Assembly (NCBI RefSeq): GCF_002953135.1
Contig: NZ_CP026372.1
Location: 1,302,001-1,366,000 of the forward strand
Direction of reading: 5' to 3'
Source: Sphingobium sp. SCG-1
GTDB lineage: Bacteria > Pseudomonadota > Alphaproteobacteria > Sphingomonadales > Sphingomonadaceae
DNA: 64,000 nt
Shown here: one piece after another, positions 48,242-57,439 of the stretch
How the letters are laid out: each line of letters opens with the position of its first letter
Numbering within the stretch: the first letter of the stretch is position 1
Notes under the pieces: generated by a model
The model's input: the letters and a program-made list of their open reading frames with translations, nothing else
Databases searched by the model: none
What the model was told of the DNA's origin: nothing
Program-made: the position numbers and the translations under genes

Positions 48242-50848
48242 ATGACCGCAATCCGCACCACCTGCGCCTATTGCGGTGTCGGCTGCGGCATCGTCGCGCG
48301 TCCTGGCGAGGACCGCACCGTCGCGATCGAAGGCGACACGCGCCACCCCGCCAATCGCGGCAAGCTCTGTTCCAAGGGCACCCATCTGGGCGAAACCGTC
48401 AGCCTCGAAGGCCGCCTGCTCCACCCGGAAATCAACGGCAAGCGCGCCACGTGGGACCGCGCCATTGGCCACGTCGCCAAGCGCTTCACCGACACTATCG
48501 CCAAGCATGGCCCCGACAGCGTGGCCTTCTACGTGTCCGGCCAGTTGCTGACCGAGGATTATTACGTCGCCAACAAGCTGATGAAGGGCTTCATCGGATC
48601 GGCGAACATCGACACCAACTCGCGCCTTTGCATGTCCAGCGCCGTCGCGGGGCATTTGCGCGCATTTGGCGAGGACATCGTGCCCGCCACCTACGACGAT
48701 CTGGACGCGGCGGACCTCATCATCCTCGTCGGCTCTAACACGGCCTGGTGCCACCCGGTCGTCTACCAGCGTATCATGGCCGCGCGCGCCGATCGCGGCA
48801 CCAAGCTAGTCGTGATCGATCCACGCCGCACCGAAACCTGCGAAGAGGCCGACCTGCACCTCGCCATCCGCCCCGGTACCGACGTGGCGCTGATGAATGG
48901 CCTGCTCGCCCATTGCGTCCGCGCCGGGACCGTCGACAAAGCCTATTGCGGCCGCCACGTTCAGGTGCCCGATGGCTTCTGGGATGCGATGGCCGAGGGC
49001 GCGCATGACCTGTGGTCCACGGCCCGCACCTGCGACATCACGCCCGCCGATCTGCAACGCTTCTACGACCTGTTCACCGCCAATCCGCGTACCGTCACGC
49101 TGTTCAGCCAGGGCATCAACCAGTCGGTGCGCGGCACCGATCAGGTGAACGCCATCATCAACGTCCACCTCGCCACCGGCCGCATCGGCAAGCCCGGTGC
49201 CGCGCCGTTTTCGATCACCGGCCAGCCCAATGCGATGGGCGGTCGCGAAGTCGGCGGTCTTGCCACCACACTCGCCGCGCACATGGACTTCGCACCGGAG
49301 AATGTCGCGCGCGTCGGCCGTTTCTGGGCCGCACCGAACATGGCGACCAAGCCCGGCCTCAAAGCCGTCGATCTTTTCCGCAACATCTCCGAGGGCCGCA
49401 TCAAGGCACTATGGATCATGGCGACGAACCCCGCCGTGTCGATGCCCGACGCCAACGCCGTGCGGGACGCGATGGCGGCATGCCCGTTCGTCGCCGTGTC
49501 CGACTGCATCGCCGACACCGACACGTCCCGCTATGCCCACGTCAAACTGCCCGCCGCCGCATGGGGCGAAAAGGACGGGACTGTCACCAACAGCGACCGG
49601 ATCATCAGCCGTCAGCGTGCGCTGTTCCCGCTGCCCGCTGAGGTAAAGCCCGACTGGTGGATCGTGACGCAAGTCGCCCGCGCGATGGGCTGGCGCGACC
49701 ATTTCGTGTACGAACGTCCCTCGGACATTTATCGCGAGCATGCGCGCCTCTCGGCCTATCAGAATGACGGCGCACGATTGTTCAACCTGCGGGCGAATGC
49801 GTCGATCTCCAACCCCGCCTATGACGGGATGACGCCGTGGCGCTGGGGCGGCACCCCGTTCGTGGATGGTCAGTATTCCACGCCCGATCGCAAGGCGCGC
49901 CTTTTGCCGGTCCGGCAGATAGAATTACCGCAATCGCTAAGCCAGTGGCCGATGACCCTCAACACCGGCCGTTATCGCGACCAGTGGCACACGATGACGC
50001 GCACTGGCCTGTCGCCCAAGCTGTCGGCGCACCGGCAGGAACCGTTGGTGGAAATCCACCCCAGGGATGCCGAGGCGCTCGACATAGACGATGGCGACTT
50101 GGCACGCGTAACGACGGCGCAGGGTGAAAGCGTTTTTCGCGTTTCCCTGAGCGAAGGTCAGCGGCGGGGCGAGGTCTTCACGCCGATCCACTGGACGGAC
50201 CGCCAGTCCACGGGCGGTCGCACCGGGCTGCTACCGCGGCCCAACGTCGATCCGCATTCAGGCCAACCCGGCTTCAAATCGACGCCAGTGCGGGTCGAGA
50301 AGCTGAGCGTGAAGTGGACGGGTTTTCTCGTTGCACATGAAGCGCCAGAGACAATCGACGCGATCTGGGCAACGCGCATACGCGTGCCGCAAGGCTGGCT
50401 GATCGAGATGGCGGGGGAGGGCGATCCAGCACGCTTGCTCGCCGCGCTGCTGCCCAAGGGCGACCGTATCGAAAGCAGCGATGTCGCGCGCGGCCAGTAT
50501 CGCAGCGCCGTCCTGTCGAACGGAACGCTTGTTGCCGCTGCCTATGTCTCGAGCACCGGCGGACTGCCGAACCGTGAATGGCTCGTCGCCCAGCTACAGG
50601 CCGCCAGCGCCGCCTCCGCGATGGAACTGCTCGCCGGGCGGTCCGCCACACCGCAGGAGGATCGCGGGCCGATCGTCTGCGTGTGCTTCGATGTAGGCTT
50701 GAAGACGATCCTCGCGGCCATCGGCGAAAAGCAACTCGCGACGGTGGAGGCGGTCGGCGCCTGTCTTTCCGCCGGCACAAATTGCGGGTCCTGCCGCCCC
50801 GCCATTCAACGCCTTCTCAAAGACGCCAAGGAGCCAGTCCATGCCTGA
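48242..50848 (+). CDS. nasA: Assimilatory nitrate reductase catalytic subunit with C-terminal BFD-like domain
   Basis: The 868-residue molybdopterin enzyme reduces nitrate to nitrite in the cytoplasm. The N-terminal [4Fe-4S] ligands are visible (CAYCGVGC with Cys8, 11, 15, and LCSKG with Cys43). Mo-bis-MGD segments follow, including NTAWCHPVVYQRI, SITGQPNAMGGREVGGLA, a TNPAVSMPDA region and HWTDRQSTGGRTGLL. Residues from about 820 form a BFD-like [2Fe-2S] domain (CVCFDVG and NCGSCRP). No separate reductase subunit (NasB/NasC) is encoded in the cluster. cobA starts 8 bases before its end. Confidence 0.95.
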   Translation: MTAIRTTCAYCGVGCGIVARPGEDRTVAIEGDTRHPANRGKLCSKGTHLGETVSLEGRLLHPEINGKRATWDRAIGHVAKRFTDTIAKHGPDSVAFYVSGQLLTEDYYVANKLMKGFIGSANIDTNSRLCMSSAVAGHLRAFGEDIVPATYDDLDAADLIILVGSNTAWCHPVVYQRIMAARADRGTKLVVIDPRRTETCEEADLHLAIRPGTDVALMNGLLAHCVRAGTVDKAYCGRHVQVPDGFWDAMAEGAHDLWSTARTCDITPADLQRFYDLFTANPRTVTLFSQGINQSVRGTDQVNAIINVHLATGRIGKPGAAPFSITGQPNAMGGREVGGLATTLAAHMDFAPENVARVGRFWAAPNMATKPGLKAVDLFRNISEGRIKALWIMATNPAVSMPDANAVRDAMAACPFVAVSDCIADTDTSRYAHVKLPAAAWGEKDGTVTNSDRIISRQRALFPLPAEVKPDWWIVTQVARAMGWRDHFVYERPSDIYREHARLSAYQNDGARLFNLRANASISNPAYDGMTPWRWGGTPFVDGQYSTPDRKARLLPVRQIELPQSLSQWPMTLNTGRYRDQWHTMTRTGLSPKLSAHRQEPLVEIHPRDAEALDIDDGDLARVTTAQGESVFRVSLSEGQRRGEVFTPIHWTDRQSTGGRTGLLPRPNVDPHSGQPGFKSTPVRVEKLSVKWTGFLVAHEAPETIDAIWATRIRVPQGWLIEMAGEGDPARLLAALLPKGDRIESSDVARGQYRSAVLSNGTLVAAAYVSSTGGLPNREWLVAQLQAASAASAMELLAGRSATPQEDRGPIVCVCFDVGLKTILAAIGEKQLATVEAVGACLSAGTNCGSCRPAIQRLLKDAKEPVHA

Positions 50849-51647
50849 CGATCGTGATCTCATCCCGCCCGGCACAGTGTGGCTCGTCGGCGCAGGGCCG
50901 GGCGATCCGGACCTGCTGACGCGTAAGGCCGAACGGCTGATAAAGGCGGCGACGATCGTGTTCTACGATGCCCTCGTAGGCCCGGATATCTTGAGACTGA
51001 TCCCGACGCATGTCCGGCAGGTTCCCGTTGGAAAACGCTCCGGCCGCCATTCAAAGGATCAGAGCGATATCAATGCCTTAATGGCGGAGGCAGCGCTGTC
51101 CGGCGAACGCGTAGTCCGGTTGAAAGGCGGCGATCCCAGCATCTTCGGCCGCTCCACCGAAGAGATAAATTACCTATTTGACCGTCAAGTTCAGGTTCAG
51201 GTTTGCCCTGGCATCACCACTGCCAGTGCCGCAGCAGCCAGCTCGAGCATCTCGCTTTCGACACGCGGCCTTGCCCGCCGCGTCCAGTTCGTGACAGCCC
51301 ACGCTCGCGCGGGCGACGCGCTCGACCTGGACTGGAAGGCACTGGCCGATCCCGCCTGCACCACCGCCTTCTACATGGGGCGGACGGCAGCCCCGGAAAT
51401 CAGCCGCGAACTGATCGCCGCCGGATTGTCGCCAATGACGCCCGTCCTCGTTGCCTGCGATGTCAGCCTGCCGACCGAGCGCCTGCTGCACACGCGCCTC
51501 GACCTGTTGCCGCTGGCGACGAACGCGCTGGCGGAGGGCAAGCCGACGATGATCCTTGTTGGCGAAGCCGTCGCCCAGGGCGCCAGGCATCAACGCCGCG
51601 CGACGACGGCTTCCACTTCCGCGGCACGCAGTTCCAGTATCAACTGA
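50841..51647 (+). CDS. cobA: Uroporphyrinogen-III C-methyltransferase (sirohaem synthesis)
   Basis: The 268-residue enzyme transfers two methyl groups from SAM to uroporphyrinogen III to give precorrin-2, a precursor of the sirohaem in NirB. Typical blocks are VWLVGAGPGDPDLLTRKAER, VGKRSGRHSKDQSDINALM, VVRLKGGDPSIFGR and CPGITTASAAAASS. It lies at the end of the nitrate operon, which explains its role. Its 3' end overlaps the opposite-strand ligase gene by 58 bases. Confidence 0.94.
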   Translation: MPDDRDLIPPGTVWLVGAGPGDPDLLTRKAERLIKAATIVFYDALVGPDILRLIPTHVRQVPVGKRSGRHSKDQSDINALMAEAALSGERVVRLKGGDPSIFGRSTEEINYLFDRQVQVQVCPGITTASAAAASSSISLSTRGLARRVQFVTAHARAGDALDLDWKALADPACTTAFYMGRTAAPEISRELIAAGLSPMTPVLVACDVSLPTERLLHTRLDLLPLATNALAEGKPTMILVGEAVAQGARHQRRATTASTSAARSSSIN

Positions 51648-52621
51648 TCCATCGTGCACTGCTCCGGCGCTTTGTCGGGCCGCCAGCGCAGCAGGCGCGT
51701 GCCATGGCGGAAACGGTCGCCGGTGACCTGGTCGTACACAACCTCGACCACCAGCTCTGGTTTCAGCGGCTCCCATGCGCTCGCCTCGCCATTGTTCCAA
51801 CGGCTCGGCCCGCCCGGCGCCTTGCCTGTGAAACCTTCTCCGCCAAGGAAAGGTGCGATGCGATCGCCGATCGCCGCCCGTTCCTCGTCCTTGATCGCTG
51901 ACGTAAAGCCGACATGGTTGAGCTTCCCCCCGTCGTCATAGAGGCCGAGCAGGAGCGATGCGACGCCATTCCCTTCCTTCTGACGCCGTATTCCACCCAC
52001 CACGCAATCTGCGCTGCGGAGTTGCTTCACCTTCAGCATCGCGCGCTCGCCCCAGCGATAGGGTTCGTCCACACGCTTGGCGATGACGCCGTCCAGCGCG
52101 CCGCCGCTATGGGCCAGCCACGCCTGCGCCTCGTCCGCTTTGCTAGTGTAGGGCGAGAGCAACAACGACGCCCTGCCATGGTCACGATGAAAGCGATCGA
52201 GCGCCACGCGACGGTCCTTCAAAGGTAAGCCTGCCAGATCGTCCTTCCCCAACGCCAGGCAGTCGAACAGCATGAGCTGCGCAGGCGTCTCCTTCGAGAG
52301 CTTCGTGATACGGCTCGCCGCCGGGTGCAGCCTCTGCTGCAAGGCATCGAACGAAAGCACATCGTCCACCGGAAGGATTATCTCGCCATCCAGCAGGAAG
52401 CGCGACTCACTGATGGAGGCCAGCATTGCCACGATCTCCGGGAAATAGCGGGCGAGGCTCTTTCCGGATTTGGACAGGATCTCGACTTCTTTCCCTTCGC
52501 GCAGAGCCAGCGCACGAAAGCCGTCCCACTTCGGCTCAAATTGCCAGCCCGCGTCGCTGGGCAGAGTGGCGACCAGCTTTGCCTCCATCGGCGCTACATT
52601 GTCGAACTCTGCAAACATCAT
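51590..52621 (-). CDS. ATP-dependent DNA ligase (LigC/LigD ligase-domain type)
   Basis: The 343-residue ligase has motif I EPKWDGFRAL with the adenylated lysine, FLLDGEIILP (motif III/IV region), DGVIAKRVDEPYRWG and the MLKVKQLRSADCVVGG motif V. A C-terminal OB-fold follows. It matches the stand-alone ligase domain of bacterial end-joining ligases. No Ku gene or polymerase/nuclease domain is nearby. Its ATG overlaps the stop of the CDF transporter gene on the same strand (ATGA). Confidence 0.9.
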   Translation of the reverse strand: MMFAEFDNVAPMEAKLVATLPSDAGWQFEPKWDGFRALALREGKEVEILSKSGKSLARYFPEIVAMLASISESRFLLDGEIILPVDDVLSFDALQQRLHPAASRITKLSKETPAQLMLFDCLALGKDDLAGLPLKDRRVALDRFHRDHGRASLLLSPYTSKADEAQAWLAHSGGALDGVIAKRVDEPYRWGERAMLKVKQLRSADCVVGGIRRQKEGNGVASLLLGLYDDGGKLNHVGFTSAIKDEERAAIGDRIAPFLGGEGFTGKAPGGPSRWNNGEASAWEPLKPELVVEVVYDQVTGDRFRHGTRLLRWRPDKAPEQCTMDQLILELRAAEVEAVVARR

Positions 52622-53556
52622 CCCGCCCCCTTCGGCAACAGGGCGAGGGGCGCGTCCTCGATCTTCTCCGGCCGGATATAGATAGACGTCAGTTGCGGCA
52701 TCACCGCCTTCAACTTCGCCTGCAACTGGCTGATCAGCGTTTCGGCTTCCCCCATTCTCAGGCTGTCATCGAAGTCGGCACTGATCGCGACGAACACTTT
52801 GTCCGGGGCTGTGTGGATCGTCCTGACATGATTGACGGCGGTGATCCGGTCATGGCCGTTCACGATGGCTCTTACTCTTGCAATGACTTCGGGATCGGCA
52901 CGCTCCCCGATCAGCAGGCCCTTCGCCTCGCGGGCCAGCAACATCGCTACGGCGGCCAACACCAGCCCGATCAGGATCGAGGCATAGCCATCGATCCGTG
53001 GATCATTGAAATAGTGGCTCGCCCAAACTCCGGCCGCAGCGACAATCAGCCCCAACAGCGCCGCCGAATCCTCGAACAGCACTATGAAGCCTGCCGGGTC
53101 TTTGGAATTGCGAATGGCCTGCCACCACGGCGTATCGCCGCGTCTGCTCTCGAATTCACGAACCGCGATCGTCCACGACGTGCCTTCCAGCGCCACCGAA
53201 ACGGCCAGCACTATATAATTGACGAGCGGGTTGCGCAGCGGCTCCGGCTCGTTGATGTGGAGATAGCCTTCGTAGATCGAGACGCCCGCGCCGACCGCGA
53301 ATATGAGGATGGCGACGACGAACGCCCAGAAGTACAGTTCGCGCCCGTAGCCGAAGGGATGCGTCTGATCGGGCGGACGCTTCGCCCGCTTCTGGCCATA
53401 GAGCAGCAGAATCTGATTGCCGCTGTCGACGAGCGAATGGACGCCCTCGGTCAACATCGATGAAGAGCCGGTGATCGACGCAGCGATGAACTTGGCGATG
53501 GCTATGCCTACGTTCGCGGCCAATGCGCCGAATAGGACGATGTTTTCCCTGAACAT
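52618..53556 (-). CDS. Cation diffusion facilitator family metal transporter
   Basis: The 312-residue protein has about six membrane helices. Motifs of the SLC30-like branch are SSSMLTEGVHSLVDSGNQIL, THPFGYGRELYFWAFVVAIL and a C-terminal cytoplasmic metal-binding region (INHVRTIHT-like VNHVRTIHTAPDKV). It should export Zn2+ or other divalent metals. It is upstream of, and overlaps, the ligase gene. Confidence 0.9.
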   Translation of the reverse strand: MFRENIVLFGALAANVGIAIAKFIAASITGSSSMLTEGVHSLVDSGNQILLLYGQKRAKRPPDQTHPFGYGRELYFWAFVVAILIFAVGAGVSIYEGYLHINEPEPLRNPLVNYIVLAVSVALEGTSWTIAVREFESRRGDTPWWQAIRNSKDPAGFIVLFEDSAALLGLIVAAAGVWASHYFNDPRIDGYASILIGLVLAAVAMLLAREAKGLLIGERADPEVIARVRAIVNGHDRITAVNHVRTIHTAPDKVFVAISADFDDSLRMGEAETLISQLQAKLKAVMPQLTSIYIRPEKIEDAPLALLPKGAG

Positions 53557-53633
53557 TATGTCCGTCCTTCAGCTAGTGGCCGATGGAGGATAACCCGGCA
53601 ACGCGGCTTCAGTTCATAATGACTGCGGCTCGA

Positions 53634-54881
53634 TCATGCGGCCTCCTCCGTGACGCGCTCCACCGCGGCACCTGCGCTCAGCCCATGCACCAAAGCGGAG
53701 ACAAGGATTATGAAGGCAGCGGCCGCCCACAACTCCTTGGCGTTTTCGAAATCGGCATGGCTGGTCGCGTAGCCGAGATAGTAGATCGACCCTATTCCCC
53801 GTATGCCGTAAGCGGAGACAACGAGTTTTTCCCTCAACTTGAAGTCAGTACCAGCGAGCGCAAGCATGCCGCCCAGCGGTCGGATGAGGAAGATCAGCGC
53901 GATACCAATCGCCATGTAGCTCCAGTCAAGATACGGCCATAAGGTCGGCAAGGCCGCGCCAATGCAGATCAGCAGCGCGGCGGTCACGGCATGTTCGATC
54001 GCCTCGTTGAAGCCATGCAGCCGCCCGTGAAATTCATGATGTGCCTCGGCCCGGCGCAGGACCAGTCCCGCTACGAAGACGGCGATAAAGCCATAACCCT
54101 CGACCAGCTCGGTCGCGCCATAGCACATGATGACGCCCGCCAGCGCGACGACGCCGGTCCCCGTGTCCGCCAGCGGATTGCCTTTCGGCAGGACGAACAG
54201 CACGCGCCCGAGCAGCCAGCCGAGCGCCACGCCCGAAAGCGCGCCGATGCTGATGCGATAAAGCACGTCGCGCAGGAACCACTCCAGCCCCCATTGCGCG
54301 GGGTCGGTGCCCTGCGCAGCGAGGAGAAGGGCAAGGTACACAAATGGGAAGGCCAGCCCATCGTTCAGCCCCGCCTCGGTCGTCAGCGTGAAGCGCACCG
54401 GATGCTCCCCGCCCTCGGTCGGCGGCCCCACCTGCACGTCGCCAGCCAGCACCGGGTCGGTCGGCGCAAGGACCGCGCCCAACAGCAATCCTCCCGCCCA
54501 TGTCATGCCCGCAAACGCCCATCCCAGCGTCGCGACCCCGAAAATAGTAATTGGCATGAGGATGAGCAGCAGACGCGCCGTCGGCCGCCATTGCGCATAG
54601 CTGGACAGATTATCGATCCGCAGGCCGGTGCCGAACAGCGAAACGATCACGGCGAATTCCGCCGCATGCTCCCAGATTCCGGGGTTCGCGATCGGCGAGA
54701 GCGCGCGGGGCATGGCGGGGAAGAAGCTGAACGCTGCAAACCCAATGAGGATCAGCAATCCGGAAGCAGCAGGTTCCCTGCCGGAGAAAAAGCGCGGCAA
54801 CCAGTAGGCGACGATCACGCCAGCGCCGAGCACCGCTGCCGCAACGTGCATGCTGTCGAATGAGTAAAATGGCGCGTCCAT
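53634..54881 (-). CDS. Cation:proton antiporter, CPA1 (NhaP-like)
   Basis: The 415-residue protein has about 12 helices and CPA1 motifs: GAVLAPTDPVLAGDVQVGPP (with the conserved TDP), EAGLNDGLAFPFVYLALLL with the ion-binding ND pair, and YGIRGIGSIYYLGYA. It exchanges Na+ or K+ for H+ at the inner membrane. AAAGGGGAT precedes the ATG. It is not obviously in an operon with its neighbours. Confidence 0.9.
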   Translation of the reverse strand: MDAPFYSFDSMHVAAAVLGAGVIVAYWLPRFFSGREPAASGLLILIGFAAFSFFPAMPRALSPIANPGIWEHAAEFAVIVSLFGTGLRIDNLSSYAQWRPTARLLLILMPITIFGVATLGWAFAGMTWAGGLLLGAVLAPTDPVLAGDVQVGPPTEGGEHPVRFTLTTEAGLNDGLAFPFVYLALLLAAQGTDPAQWGLEWFLRDVLYRISIGALSGVALGWLLGRVLFVLPKGNPLADTGTGVVALAGVIMCYGATELVEGYGFIAVFVAGLVLRRAEAHHEFHGRLHGFNEAIEHAVTAALLICIGAALPTLWPYLDWSYMAIGIALIFLIRPLGGMLALAGTDFKLREKLVVSAYGIRGIGSIYYLGYATSHADFENAKELWAAAAFIILVSALVHGLSAGAAVERVTEEAA

Positions 54882-54960
54882 GCGATCCCCTTTGGATCAG
54901 AACACGGGACAAGCGCCAAAGGTTCAGAGGTTGCCCCTTTATCGCGCCGGAACAGGTGCG

Positions 54961-56133
54961 CTATTCATAAAGGAGCTGGATGCACTGCGCCGCGGCGGTT
55001 GCGGTCTTCCGGGCCTCATCGACCGTATCGCCCGCGGCGAGAGCAACGGCCATCCTGCGGTTCTTGCGCGTGGCGGGCTTCCCGAACAGCCGCACATCGA
55101 CATCCTGTCCGCTACGCCCGAGCGCCAGTGCATCATCCACGCCCGCGATGCGAAACGCGTCCGCCTCCCGGTCCGCCAGCACCACCGCGGAGGCGGTAGG
55201 TCCGTTCAGCCGGATATCGGTGATGGGCAGGCCCAGGATCGCCCGGATGTGCAGGTCGAACTCGGTCAGGTTCTGCGACATCAGCGTCACCATACCCGTA
55301 TCGTGCGGCCGCGGCGACAGTTCGGAGAAGATCACTTCATCACGCGTCGCGAAGAACTCGATGCCGAAGATGCCGTAGCCGCCTAGGTTATCGACCACGG
55401 CCGTCGCCATCTTCTGCGCGTCGGCCAGGAAGGCGTCCGTCATCGGCGTGGGCTGCCAGCTTTCCTGATAGTCGCCGCGTTCCTGCCGGTGCCCGATCGG
55501 CGGGCAGAACAGCACGCCGTCCCGCGTTCGTACCGTCAGCAGCGTGATCTCATAGTCGAAGGCAATGAACTCCTCAACGATCACCTTACGCCGGTCGCCG
55601 CGCATGTTGGCGACGGCATAATCCCATGCGGCCTGCAACCCTGCCGCATCCTGAACCGTGCTTTGCCCTTTGCCCGACGACGACATCACCGGCTTCACGA
55701 CGCACGGGAAGCCCGTGTACGCCGCGCCCGCCTGCATCTCTTCCCAGGTATCGGCATAGCGGTAGCGCGCCGTGCGAAGCCCCAACTCAACCGCCGCCAA
55801 GTCACGGATGCGGTCGCGGTTCATCGTCATATAGGCAGCGCGGGCAGAGGGAACGACAGTGAAGCCCTCTGCTTCCATCTCCTGCAGTATTTCCGTGCGA
55901 ATCGCCTCAACTTCAGGGACAATATAGTCGGGCTGGTGCCGCAGGATTGCCGCGCGCAGGGCGTCCGCGTCCAGCATCGAGAACACGTCACGCTCATCGG
56001 CGACCTGCATGGCGGGCGCATCGTCATAGGCGTCGCAGGCAACGACATGGCAGCCAAGCCGCTTGGCCGATATCGTGAATTCCTTGCCCAGTTCGCCGGA
56101 ACCGAGGAGCAACAATTTCGCGTAGGAGGCCAT
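54961..56133 (-). CDS. purT: Formate-dependent phosphoribosylglycinamide formyltransferase (GAR transformylase 2)
   Basis: The 390-residue ATP-grasp enzyme formylates GAR with formate in purine synthesis. Sequence marks are LLLGSGELGKEFTISAKRLG, the PEVEAIRTEILQEMEAEGF block, VVKPVMSSSGKGQSTVQ for ATP binding, FSELSPRPHDTGMVTLMSQN, and a C-terminal domain with VDVRLFGKP. The length equals that of the family. GGAGCAAC lies before the ATG. Confidence 0.96.
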   Translation of the reverse strand: MASYAKLLLLGSGELGKEFTISAKRLGCHVVACDAYDDAPAMQVADERDVFSMLDADALRAAILRHQPDYIVPEVEAIRTEILQEMEAEGFTVVPSARAAYMTMNRDRIRDLAAVELGLRTARYRYADTWEEMQAGAAYTGFPCVVKPVMSSSGKGQSTVQDAAGLQAAWDYAVANMRGDRRKVIVEEFIAFDYEITLLTVRTRDGVLFCPPIGHRQERGDYQESWQPTPMTDAFLADAQKMATAVVDNLGGYGIFGIEFFATRDEVIFSELSPRPHDTGMVTLMSQNLTEFDLHIRAILGLPITDIRLNGPTASAVVLADREADAFRIAGVDDALALGRSGQDVDVRLFGKPATRKNRRMAVALAAGDTVDEARKTATAAAQCIQLLYE

Positions 56134-56166
56134 GTCGTTGCTCCGTGGGAGTGAGGGTAGGGCCGG

Positions 56167-56889
56167 TTACACCGCTTCGCTGCGCCGCTCAACGATTGGC
56201 GGCAAGGTCCAGTTGATCGGCGACAATCCCTGCGCTTCCAGAAAGGCATTAGCCTTCGAAAAGGGCCGGCTCCCCAAAAATCCGTTATGTGCGGAGAGCG
56301 GGGAGGGGTGTGCCGATTTCAGCACCAGATGCCGCCCGCCCTTGTCGACGCTGTCCACGAACGCCGCCTTGCGCTGCGCGTAGGCGCCCCATAGCAGGAA
56401 GACGACTGGCTCCTGCTTTGCATTGACCAGCCGGATGATGGCGTCGGTGAACCGCTCCCATCCTTTCTTCTGATGCGATGCCGCCTGCGCCATTTCCACC
56501 GTCAGCACGCTGTTGAGCAGCAGCACGCCCTGCTGCGCCCAATGCTCCAGAAAGCCGTGTCGGGCAGGTGCGATGCCAAGGTCGCTGTGCAGTTCCTTGT
56601 AGATGTTGACCAGCGAAGGCGGCGTCCGCACGCCCGGCTGCACACTGAAGGCAAGGCCATGCGCTTGCCCCGGACCATGATAAGGGTCTTGCCCCAATAT
56701 CACCACGCGCACCGCCTCCAATGGCGTTAGGTCCAGCGCCCGAAAATAGTCCGATCCGCGTGGGAAGATCGTTTTTCCGGCCGTCTTCTCCGCCTGCAGG
56801 AATGTACGCAGCGCATGCATATAGGGTTCGCCAAATTCGTTCTCGAGCGGCGCTTTCCAGCTTTCGTGCAGCTTGATTCTGTCGGTCAT
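56167..56889 (-). CDS. ung: Uracil-DNA glycosylase, family 1
   Basis: The 240-residue enzyme removes uracil from DNA. Motifs include [20 protein letters not shown] with the catalytic Asp, [20 protein letters not shown] and [19 protein letters not shown]. The ATG at 56889 has GGGAGATCCG upstream. It lies 33 bases before purT on the same strand, so the two may be cotranscribed. Confidence 0.97.
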   Translation of the reverse strand: MTDRIKLHESWKAPLENEFGEPYMHALRTFLQAEKTAGKTIFPRGSDYFRALDLTPLEAVRVVILGQDPYHGPGQAHGLAFSVQPGVRTPPSLVNIYKELHSDLGIAPARHGFLEHWAQQGVLLLNSVLTVEMAQAASHQKKGWERFTDAIIRLVNAKQEPVVFLLWGAYAQRKAAFVDSVDKGGRHLVLKSAHPSPLSAHNGFLGSRPFSKANAFLEAQGLSPINWTLPPIVERRSEAV

Positions 56890-57035
56890 CGGATCTCCCG
56901 TCGCTTGTACAACTACGCCCTAATGGTGGTCCTCCGTCAATCAAGCGGAATGGAGATTTGCCATGGCGTCTGTCGATTTTCGTTTAACCTCCATTTCCTT
57001 TGCCCCTAGAGAAGGAGAGGGAGAGAGGCATAAAC

Positions 57036-57395
57036 ATGCGCAAATTCAGGACCTTCCGGCAGTTCTGGCCTTATTATTTGCAGGAGCACGCGCGGCCGCT
57101 CACGCGCGCATTGCATTATGTCGGGACCAGTCTGGTCATTCTGCTGTTCGCCATCTCCGTAATCCGGGATCACCTTTGGCCTCTGCTGCTGCTGCCTGTC
57201 GCGGGCTATGGTTTTGCTTGGGCCGCGCATTTCGCGATCGAGCGAAACCGCCCTGCGACCTTCCACTATCCGCTCTGGTCGCTGGCGGCCGACTTCTGGA
57301 TGTGGACGCGCTTCGTGACGGGGCGCATCGGCATGGACCTGGCCATGGCGGGCGTGCGTAGCGACGGCACCGTGGACCCCGACCGCCGCCTGTAG
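57036..57395 (+). CDS. DUF962 (Mpo1-like) small membrane protein
   Basis: The product of about 119 residues has the DUF962 pattern: FRQFWPYYLQEHARPLTRALHY, two hydrophobic segments, and AAHFAIERNRPATFHYPLWSL. The conserved His residues could bind metal. The eukaryotic relative Mpo1 acts in fatty-acid alpha-oxidation; the bacterial role is not established. ATG 57036 follows GAGAGAGG and is preferred over 57000. Confidence 0.87.
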   Translation: MRKFRTFRQFWPYYLQEHARPLTRALHYVGTSLVILLFAISVIRDHLWPLLLLPVAGYGFAWAAHFAIERNRPATFHYPLWSLAADFWMWTRFVTGRIGMDLAMAGVRSDGTVDPDRRL

Positions 57396-57439
57396 CGCTA
57401 TTTCCTTGACCGCTCCTGCCGCCATGTAAAAAGAGCGGC

